Shown here: positions 1 through 4,883 of the stretch, one piece after another
Layout: the number at the start of each line of letters is the position of its first letter
How positions within the stretch are numbered: position 1 is the first letter of the stretch
NCBI GenBank assembly: GCA_902493665.1
Contig: CABUQL010000029.1
Span: 1 to 9,310 of the forward strand
Direction: 5' to 3'
DNA: 9,310 nucleotides
Source of the DNA: an uncultured Eubacteriales bacterium
GTDB lineage: Bacteria; Bacillota; Clostridia; UMGS1810
Position numbers and translations under genes: made by a program
Notes under the pieces: generated by a model
Databases searched by the model: none
The model's input: only the letters and a program-made list of their open reading frames with translations
Told to the model about the DNA's origin: nothing

Positions 1-2
1 AA

Positions 3-635
3 AATACACGTGTATCTTATCCGATTAACCACATTAAAAACATCGTAAGACCTGTATCCGCAGCTCCCGATGCTAAAAATGTAATATTCCTTTCGGCTGA
101 TGCTTTCGGAGTTCTTCCTCCGGTATCAATTCTTACACCTGAACAGACACAGTATTACTTCCTTTCAGGTTTTACTGCAAAGCTTGCAGGAACAGAAAGA
201 GGAATTACAGAACCCACACCGACATTCTCAGCATGCTTCGGTCAGGCATTCTTGGAGCTCCATCCTACAAAATATGCAGAAGAGCTCGTTAAGAAGATGC
301 AGAAGAGCGGCGCTAAAGCATACCTTGTAAACACAGGCTGGAACGGAACAGGCAAACGTATTTCAATTAAAGATACAAGAGGAATTATAGACGCTATTTT
401 AAACGGAGATATTTTAAATGCTCCCACAAAGAAAATACCGTTCTTTAACTTTGAAGTTCCTACAGCACTTCCGGGTGTTGATTCAAATATTTTGGATCCC
501 CGCGACACATATAAAGATGTAGCTGAGTGGGAAGAAAAAGCAAAAGACCTCGCAGCCAGATTCATTAAGAATTTTGCTAAATACGAAGGCAATGCCGCAG
601 GTAAAGCTTTGGTAAGCGCAGGTCCCCAGAAGTAA
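3..635 (+). CDS. pckA: Phosphoenolpyruvate carboxykinase (ATP), C-terminal part, 5' end outside window
   Basis: ATP-dependent PEP carboxykinase interconverts oxaloacetate + ATP and PEP + CO2 + ADP in the cytosol. In CO2-rich fermenters it often runs towards oxaloacetate, feeding a C4 branch. The 210 codons present match the C-terminal third of the E. coli enzyme (540 aa) almost without gaps. They open with NTRVSYPI, which holds the substrate-binding Arg of the family. Next come a block with ADAFGVLPPVS, the signature GTERGITEPTPTFSACFG, and the nucleotide-binding stretch WNGTGKRISIKDTR. The protein ends in a typical ALVSAGPQK tail. The P-loop lies upstream of the window. The frame is open from the window edge to TAA at 633-635, and a strong terminator follows. 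The next genes act on oxaloacetate and malate, which supports an anaplerotic, C4-directed role. Family assignment is near certain; the direction of flux is inferred. Confidence 0.97.
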   Translation, partial: NTRVSYPINHIKNIVRPVSAAPDAKNVIFLSADAFGVLPPVSILTPEQTQYYFLSGFTAKLAGTERGITEPTPTFSACFGQAFLELHPTKYAEELVKKMQKSGAKAYLVNTGWNGTGKRISIKDTRGIIDAILNGDILNAPTKKIPFFNFEVPTALPGVDSNILDPRDTYKDVAEWEEKAKDLAARFIKNFAKYEGNAAGKALVSAGPQK

Positions 636-654
636 TTAAAAAACAAATATAATT

Positions 655-684
655 AAAAATCTCCGCATATTGCGGAGATTTTTT
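655..684 (+). terminator. Intrinsic terminator of pckA
   Basis: A perfect stem TCTCCGCA/TGCGGAGA with a 3-base loop (668-670) is flanked by an A-run on the 5' side and six T's (679-684) on the 3' side. The A and T runs extend the pairing. It begins 20 bases after the pckA stop. It separates pckA transcription from the dehydrogenase unit downstream. Confidence 0.93.
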
Positions 685-686
685 GT

Positions 687-770
687 GCGTAAAAATATGA
701 TTTTTGCTTTTGACGTAAAAATACTTTTTTGATTTTGGCGTAAAAATTGTTTTGTTTTTTGCGTAAGAAT
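687..770. repeat. Four copies of a short direct repeat, consensus GCGTAAAAAT
   Basis: Copies are at 687-696 (GCGTAAAAAT), 713-722 (ACGTAAAAAT), 738-747 (GCGTAAAAAT) and 761-770 (GCGTAAGAAT). They start 26, 25 and 23 bases apart and are separated by T-rich spacers, so the block reads as a decayed tandem repeat of about 25 bases. It lies directly after the pckA terminator. Its function is unknown: it may be an iterated binding site, or slippage-generated filler DNA. Confidence 0.7.
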
Positions 771-802
771 TGGTTATTCAAAAACAAAAATTCAATATTT
801 TC

Positions 803-824
803 GTACAAAACTTAAAGTTTGTAC
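803..824. promoter_or_regulatory. Imperfect 22-base palindrome, GTACAAA half-sites
   Basis: GTACAAA (803-809) and its exact reverse complement TTTGTAC (818-824) flank an 8-base centre in which TT/AA also pairs. That gives 9 of 11 symmetric positions. The size and symmetry fit an operator for a dimeric repressor, or a weak hairpin. No regulator can be named. Confidence 0.4.
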
Positions 825-828
825 ATAT

Positions 829-855
829 TATATCGATATATGTGTTATCGATATA
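829..855. promoter_or_regulatory. Two adjacent TATCGATATA sites
   Basis: TATCGATATA occurs at 831-840 and again at 846-855, 15 bases apart from start to start. The first is embedded in the perfect 12-base palindrome TATATCGATATA (829-840). The same decamer recurs at 1097-1106 close to the dehydrogenase promoter, suggesting one regulator binding several sites. The regulator is not identifiable from sequence. Confidence 0.5.
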
Positions 856-873
856 TTGTTAAATTTTTTCCAA
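856..873. promoter_or_regulatory. Rex-like operator, site 1
   Basis: TTGTTAAATTTTTTCCAA matches the Rex consensus TTGTTAA-N4-TTAACAA at 12 of 14 defined positions. The left half-site is perfect and the spacing is exact. Rex is the NADH/NAD+-sensing repressor of Gram-positive bacteria, and lactate/malate dehydrogenase-type genes are among its classic targets. The site lies about 320 bases upstream of the dehydrogenase start, far for simple repression. AT-rich DNA raises the chance of coincidence. Confidence 0.5.
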
Positions 874-909
874 AGAATATTACGGCACACTGCGGTTTAC
901 TGGACATAA

Positions 910-927
910 TTGACAAAAATTTAACAA
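910..927. promoter_or_regulatory. Rex-like operator, site 2, overlapping a possible -35
   Basis: TTGACAAAAATTTAACAA matches the Rex consensus at 12 of 14 defined positions, with a perfect right half-site TTAACAA. Its first six bases, TTGACA, are also a perfect -35 hexamer. A TGTAAT (936-941) could serve as -10 only with an unusually long 20-base spacer, so promoter function is uncertain. Centre-to-centre distance to site 1 is 54 bases, about five helical turns, which would put both sites on the same DNA face. Confidence 0.55.
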
Positions 928-1093
928 ATTTTAATTGTAATAATTAAACAGGGCGGTCATATAGTTAAAGCAGAATTGGACTTATGGTTTACAACAGGTA
1001 AACAAAAGAATAAAAAACGGCAAAATAATCCTGAATTTGTAATTTATTTGAGTATTTTATACATAGCCGTTTTAAAAATACAATGAGTACCGG

Positions 1094-1107
1094 TTATATC
1101 GATATAA
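1094..1107. promoter_or_regulatory. 14-base perfect palindrome containing a third TATCGATATA
   Basis: TTATATCGATATAA is a perfect palindrome ending 11 bases before the proposed -35 of the dehydrogenase promoter. It contains the same decamer found twice at 831-855. A position just upstream of -35 suits an activator or a DNA-looping repressor that also contacts the distal pair. This is inferred from position and symmetry only. Confidence 0.5.
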
Positions 1108-1118
1108 AGAATATGTAT

Positions 1119-1147
1119 TTGCATTTTTTATCTTTTTATGGTACAAT
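1119..1147 (+). promoter_or_regulatory. Proposed promoter of the dehydrogenase gene
   Basis: An extended -10, TGGTACAAT, ends at 1147 (TACAAT at 1142-1147, five of six consensus bases, plus the upstream TG). A weak -35, TTGCAT (1119-1124), sits 17 bases upstream of it. The predicted start near 1154 gives a leader of about 25 bases, just enough for the ribosome binding site AGAGAGGTG (1166-1174). Confidence 0.6.
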
Positions 1148-1179
1148 AAGTCGAATAATAAAAAAAGAGAGGTGCGCTT

Positions 1180-2124
1180 ATGAATAAAGTATCTATTATA
1201 GGAACAGGAAGCGTAGGTTCAACCATTGCTTATACACTTACGGTTATGGGTATTGCTTCTGAAATTGTGATGATTGACATTAATAACGAAAAGGCACTCG
1301 GAGAAGCACTTGACATCCGTCAGGGAACACCGTTTTGCGGAGCTTGCTCTATTTATGCCGGAGATTATCAGGACGCGAAGGATTCTGATATTGTAATCTT
1401 AACATCGGGTATCGCAAGAAAACCGGGTCAGTCAAGACTTGAACTTGCGCAGACAAATGTTAATATTACAAAAACAATTATCCCGCAGATTACAAAATAT
1501 GCTCCCGATGCAACATACATCATTGTAAGCAATCCGGTTGACGTTTTGACTTACACTTTCTACAAGAGATCGGGTATCCCCGAAAACCGCATTATCGGTT
1601 CGGGTACAATTTTAGATACGGCACGCCTCAGAGCAAGACTTGCCGAATATTTCAGCATAAGCCAAAGCAACGTTCATGCGTATGTTTTCGGTGAGCACGG
1701 AGACTCATCTTTTATTCCGTGGTCGGTAGCAAACGTTTCAAACGTTCCGATTAACGAATGCAGCAAACTTATTACAAGCGATAAAATCAAATACCCCGAA
1801 TTTAAGTACGAAGAAGTTGAACAGTACGTAAGAAAATCAGGCGCAAGAGTAATTGAAAGAAAAGGTGCGACATTCTATGCCGTTTCCGCATCTGTCTGTC
1901 ACATTTGCAAATGCCTCCTTACAGGTATTGACACAACAATGACTGTTTCAACTATGATGCACGGCGAATACGGCGTTGACGATGTAGCGCTCAGCGTTTT
2001 AAACATCGTAGGAAAAGACGGTGCAAGAGCAAAGGTTCTTATGCCGCTTGCAGATGATGAAATTGCAAAACTTCAAAAAAGCGCCGAAACACTCAAAGAT
2101 GTTATTAAAAATCTTGATATTTAA
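1180..2124 (+). CDS. mdh: L-lactate/malate dehydrogenase family protein, predicted malate dehydrogenase
   Basis: This is a 314-aa cytosolic NAD-dependent 2-hydroxyacid dehydrogenase with the LDH-type fold. The Rossmann motif GTGSVG (8-13) and Asp33 at the end of strand 2 indicate NAD(H). Catalytic residues are all present: Arg86, Asn118, Asp146, Arg149 and His173 in GEHGDS. The specificity loop reads GIARKPGQSR (77-86). Arg80 occupies the place of Gln102 in lactate dehydrogenases, the residue that selects malate/oxaloacetate. Position 246 (LDH numbering) is Cys243 instead of Thr. I therefore predict oxaloacetate reduction to malate, fitting pckA before it and fumarase after it. Homology searches would probably return 'L-lactate dehydrogenase', which remains the alternative. 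The start has AGAGAGGTG five bases upstream. Two Rex-like sites lie in the upstream region. Family is certain; substrate is inferred. Confidence 0.93.
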   Translation: MNKVSIIGTGSVGSTIAYTLTVMGIASEIVMIDINNEKALGEALDIRQGTPFCGACSIYAGDYQDAKDSDIVILTSGIARKPGQSRLELAQTNVNITKTIIPQITKYAPDATYIIVSNPVDVLTYTFYKRSGIPENRIIGSGTILDTARLRARLAEYFSISQSNVHAYVFGEHGDSSFIPWSVANVSNVPINECSKLITSDKIKYPEFKYEEVEQYVRKSGARVIERKGATFYAVSASVCHICKCLLTGIDTTMTVSTMMHGEYGVDDVALSVLNIVGKDGARAKVLMPLADDEIAKLQKSAETLKDVIKNLDI

Positions 2125-2151
2125 TCGGATTTTGTTTAAGTGTTTTATCTT

Positions 2152-2172
2152 AAATCAATTTTGATTTGTTTT
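2152..2172 (+). terminator. Weak AT-rich terminator-like hairpin after the dehydrogenase gene
   Basis: AAATCAA (2152-2158) and TTGATTT (2161-2167) can pair, followed by GTTTTT. The stem has a single G-C pair and the nominal loop is 2 bases, so the outer pairs would form the real stem. It could cause partial termination 30 bases after the stop, lowering but not blocking read-through into fumC. Confidence 0.35.
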
Positions 2173-2174
2173 TA

Positions 2175-2209
2175 GTCCCTTATCATTTTTTGACCTGCGG
2201 ATAAGAGAC
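2175..2209 (+). promoter_or_regulatory. Stem-loop in the fumC leader
   Basis: GTCCCTTATC (2175-2184) pairs with GATAAGAGAC (2200-2209) over 9 of 10 positions, with a 15-base loop. No T-run follows, so it is not a standard terminator. The loop contains TTGACC (2190-2195), one mismatch from a -35 hexamer, but no good -10 lies at the right distance. It may be an operator, an mRNA-stabilising or processing hairpin, or chance. Confidence 0.4.
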
Positions 2210-2255
2210 GGTTGGTTACTATTTACCGAAGCAGGACGGTGGAATGGAGATTATT

Positions 2256-3632
2256 ATGGAATACCGTATTGAACATGACTCAATGGGTGAAGTTAAGGTT
2301 CCGTCCGACAGACTTTGGGCGGCACAGACACAGAGAAGCCATGAGAATTTTAAAATCGGTGTGGATATAGAAACTATGCCGAGAGAAATAACTCACGCTT
2401 TCGGAATACTCAAAAAAGCGGCAGCTCTTGCAAACAATGAGCTCAGAAAAGAAAAAATGACAGACGAAAAGCTTGAAGTTATTAAAAAAGCATGCGATGA
2501 AGTTATATCGGGATCGTTAAACGGTCATTTTCCGCTAGTTGTATGGCAGACGGGCTCGGGTACGCAGTCCAATATGAATGCAAACGAAGTTATTGCAAAC
2601 CGCGCAAATCAGCTTGCCGGAAAAAAACTCGTTCATCCCAATGATGACATAAATATGAGTCAGTCATCAAACGACACTTTCCCGACGGCAATGCACATTT
2701 CAGCCGTTGTTGCAATTGAAGACAAGCTTTTGCCGGCAATTGAACTTCTTATAAGCACATTTAAAAAACTTGAAAAAGAAAACGAAGGTATTGTAAAATC
2801 GGGACGTACTCATTTACAGGACGCAACTCCGATTAAATTCAGCCAGGAAATAAGCGGTTGGCGTTCGAGCCTTAAAAGAGATGCAGAGCTTTTAAAGCTT
2901 GCTCTTAAACCTCTTCATGAGCTTGCTCTCGGCGGTACGGCTGTAGGAACGGGTCTTAACGCACCGAAAGGTTTTTCGGAGCTTGTTGCCGAAAAAGTTT
3001 CGCTTCTTACGGGCAAAAACTTTGTGACTGCACCGAACAAATTCCATGCGCTTACTTCAAAAGACGAAATTGTTTTTGCTCACGGTGCAATAAAAGCAAC
3101 CGCATGCGATATGCTTAAAATCGCAAATGACGTCCGCTGGCTTGCATCGGGTCCCAGAGACGGTCTCGGCGAAATTCATATTCCCGAAAACGAACCGGGT
3201 TCTTCTATCATGCCTGGTAAAGTAAATCCTACACAGTGTGAAGCCGTTACAATGGTTGCGGTTCAGGTTATGGGTAACGATACTGCGGTTTCCGTTGCAG
3301 CATCACAGGGCAACTTTGAACTTAACGTGTTTATGCCGGTTATGGCTTATAACTTCTTGCAGTCAGCAAGACTTTTGGCAGAAGCGATAGTATCGTTTAA
3401 CAACAACTGTGCTGTAGGAATTACAGCAAACAAAGAAAAAATGCATCACAATCTGCACAATTCTTTAATGCTTGTAACTGCGCTCAATCCTTATATCGGA
3501 TATGAAAATGCCGCAAAAACGGCTAAAAAAGCATATAAGGATAACATTTCGCTTAAAGAAGCATGCGTACAGCTTGGATTTTTGACGGAAGAAAAATTTG
3601 ACGAAGTATTTCACCCCGAACAGATGGTTTAA
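2256..3632 (+). CDS. fumC: Class II fumarate hydratase (fumarase C)
   Basis: FumC reversibly interconverts fumarate and malate in the cytosol. It is a homotetramer that needs no iron and is therefore oxygen-stable. The sequence is colinear with E. coli FumC (467 aa) throughout. Visible motifs are SGTQSNMN, the MSQSSND block, GRTHLQDATP with catalytic-site His186, and the fumarase/aspartase signature GSSIMPGKVNP (315-325) carrying the catalytic Ser. The C-terminus is FHPEQMV. Two in-frame ATGs exist, at 2244 and 2256. I chose 2256 (458 aa) because GGAG at 2246-2249 sits six bases before it and its N-terminus (MEYRIEHDSMG) aligns with the family. The 2244 start would add four residues. In this setting it likely dehydrates malate to fumarate in a reductive C4 branch. 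An Hdr operon begins 47 bases later with no terminator between, so co-transcription is likely. Confidence 0.96.
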   Translation: MEYRIEHDSMGEVKVPSDRLWAAQTQRSHENFKIGVDIETMPREITHAFGILKKAAALANNELRKEKMTDEKLEVIKKACDEVISGSLNGHFPLVVWQTGSGTQSNMNANEVIANRANQLAGKKLVHPNDDINMSQSSNDTFPTAMHISAVVAIEDKLLPAIELLISTFKKLEKENEGIVKSGRTHLQDATPIKFSQEISGWRSSLKRDAELLKLALKPLHELALGGTAVGTGLNAPKGFSELVAEKVSLLTGKNFVTAPNKFHALTSKDEIVFAHGAIKATACDMLKIANDVRWLASGPRDGLGEIHIPENEPGSSIMPGKVNPTQCEAVTMVAVQVMGNDTAVSVAASQGNFELNVFMPVMAYNFLQSARLLAEAIVSFNNNCAVGITANKEKMHHNLHNSLMLVTALNPYIGYENAAKTAKKAYKDNISLKEACVQLGFLTEEKFDEVFHPEQMV

Positions 3633-3679
3633 TGCAAAATACTTTTATGCAACAGATTAAAATATAATGGAGGTTAGCT

Positions 3680-4483
3680 ATGAAGGTAAGTTATTTTCCG
3701 GGTTGCACCCTCCGTACAAAGGCTAAAAAGCTTGATTATTATGCAAGAAAGTGCGCCGATGTTTTGGGCGCACAGCTTTGCGAAATTAAAGATTGGCAAT
3801 GCTGCGGCGGTGTTTTTGTAAGCGCTGCCGATGAAGTTGCCACAAAGCTTTCAAGCGTGCGTGCGCTTTGCGCGGCAAGAGATGAAAACCAGCCTTTGGT
3901 GACGGTATGTTCAGCCTGTCATAACGTAATAAAGCAGACAAATTATCAAATTCAAAACGATAAAGATTTTGCCGCTAAGGTTAATGCCTATATGGCTCAG
4001 GAAAAAGATTTTTCAAAGCCTTACGAAGGTGAAACGGAGGTCTGTCATTATCTTGAACTTCTTCGTGACAAAATCGGTTTTGACAAAATAAAAGAAAAAG
4101 TTGTAAATCCCTTAAAAGGCAAAAAGATTGCCGCATATTACGGATGTCTTCTTCTCCGTCCCGGAAAGGTTATGGGATTTGACGACCCTGAAAATCCGCA
4201 TATTATGGAAGACTTTATATCTTCTCTCGGCGCCGAAAGCGTTATTTACCCCAAACGCAACGAATGCTGCGGCGGATATATCGCTTTGGAAGATGAAAAA
4301 TCTGCCGAGAAAAAGAGCAAATCGGTTTGCGAAAGTGCACAAAGCCACGGAGCAGATATGATTGTTACGGCTTGTCCGCTTTGCAAATACAATCTTGAGA
4401 AAAACGGCAGCGGTATTCCCGTTGTGTATTTCACGGAGCTTTTGGCAGAGGCTCTCGGTATAAAGGAGGATAATGATGCTTAG
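3680..4483 (+). CDS. hdrB: Heterodisulfide reductase subunit B-like protein (HdrB)
   Basis: HdrB is the subunit where the disulfide-type substrate is reduced. In methanogens that is CoM-S-S-CoB; in bacteria the acceptor is mostly unknown. The 267-aa protein has two complete CCG domains. The first is C9-x31-C41C42-x34-C77-x2-C80. The second is C156-x39-C196C197-x34-C232-x2-C235. In the methanogen enzyme these bind two unusual noncubane [4Fe-4S] clusters that cleave the S-S bond. Every ligand is present here, so disulfide chemistry or a related two-electron reduction is expected. There is no signal peptide or membrane segment, as in soluble HdrABC. The start has GGAGG (3669-3673) six bases upstream. 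The 3' end overlaps hdrC. Family assignment is firm; the substrate is not known, and bacteria of this type are not expected to use CoM/CoB. Confidence 0.94.
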   Translation: MKVSYFPGCTLRTKAKKLDYYARKCADVLGAQLCEIKDWQCCGGVFVSAADEVATKLSSVRALCAARDENQPLVTVCSACHNVIKQTNYQIQNDKDFAAKVNAYMAQEKDFSKPYEGETEVCHYLELLRDKIGFDKIKEKVVNPLKGKKIAAYYGCLLLRPGKVMGFDDPENPHIMEDFISSLGAESVIYPKRNECCGGYIALEDEKSAEKKSKSVCESAQSHGADMIVTACPLCKYNLEKNGSGIPVVYFTELLAEALGIKEDNDA

Positions 4484-4868
4484 TAAATCGGAAAAATTAA
4501 AAGAACAAATTATCACATCAAGCAAAGTTAACCCCTTAAAATGCATGAGATGCGGAAAATGCTCGGGTACGTGCCCGTCATACGACGAAATGGAATATCA
4601 TCCCCACCAGTTTGTATATATGGTTGAAACGGGTGATATAGAAACTCTTATGAAATCTGATTCTGTTTACAAATGCCTTTCATGTTTTGCATGTGTTGAC
4701 AGATGCCCCAGAGGTGTTGAGCCTGCAAAGCTTGTTGAAGCAATACGTCTTGCGGTTATACGCCAAAAGGGTCAGAATCATTTAAAACCCGATATGATAC
4801 CCGAAAAAATCGATGACGATATGCCTCAGCAGGCAATAGTGAGCGCATTTCGAAAATATTTTAAGTAG
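4476..4868 (+). CDS. hdrC: Heterodisulfide reductase subunit C-like ferredoxin protein (HdrC)
   Basis: HdrC is a small two-cluster ferredoxin-like subunit that passes electrons from HdrA to HdrB. It carries two [4Fe-4S] motifs, C23-x2-C26-x2-C29-x3-C33-P and C67-x2-C70-x2-C73-x3-C77-P. The helical spacer between them is typical of the family, as is the short length (130 aa). Tandem ATGs occur at 4473 and 4476. I chose 4476 because GGAGG (4465-4469) is six bases away, against three for the first ATG. The start overlaps the end of hdrB by 8 bases, suggesting translational coupling and equal stoichiometry. No transmembrane region is present, consistent with a soluble complex rather than the membrane HdrDE type. 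Confidence 0.93.
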   Translation: MLSKSEKLKEQIITSSKVNPLKCMRCGKCSGTCPSYDEMEYHPHQFVYMVETGDIETLMKSDSVYKCLSCFACVDRCPRGVEPAKLVEAIRLAVIRQKGQNHLKPDMIPEKIDDDMPQQAIVSAFRKYFK

Positions 4869-4883
4869 AAAGGAGAAATAACC

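Larger units (their letters stand above)
685..1179. other. Long intergenic regulatory region, no gene seen
   Basis: About 495 bases lie between the pckA terminator and the next start codon. The DNA is very AT-rich and I see no credible coding frame on either strand. It holds several operator-like elements, listed separately: a four-copy GCGTAAAAAT-type repeat, a GTACAAA dyad, three TATCGATATA decamers, two Rex-like sites and a promoter next to the dehydrogenase gene. Also visible are the dyads TTTAATT/AATTAAA (930-948) and GTTTAC/GTAAAC (987-1003). The part between about 1004 and 1090 shows nothing I can name beyond a loose 8-base inverted repeat. Confidence 0.8.

Noticed and set aside
242..646. 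134-codon open frame on the - strand
   Set aside because: It lies antisense to the certain pckA coding region and resembles no protein I recognise. It is a shadow of the real gene.
831..855. CRISPR or mobile-element repeat
   Set aside because: The repeated unit is only 10 bases and self-palindromic, copies are few and unevenly spaced, and there is no transposase or cas gene in the window.
1014..1073. Inverted repeat AAAACGGC / GCCGTTTT with a 44-base loop
   Set aside because: Eight-base arms and a long, unstructured AT-rich loop, with no T-run after it. It is not a terminator and too weak to support an RNA element or mobile-element ends.
3663..3668. Perfect TATAAT hexamer just before hdrB
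   Set aside because: A start from it would fall inside the hdrB ribosome binding site, about six bases before the ATG, and there is no recognisable -35. Probably chance in AT-rich DNA.
4112..4546. 144-codon open frame on the - strand across hdrB/hdrC
   Set aside because: The second CCG domain of HdrB and the first ferredoxin motif of HdrC are plainly encoded on the + strand here.
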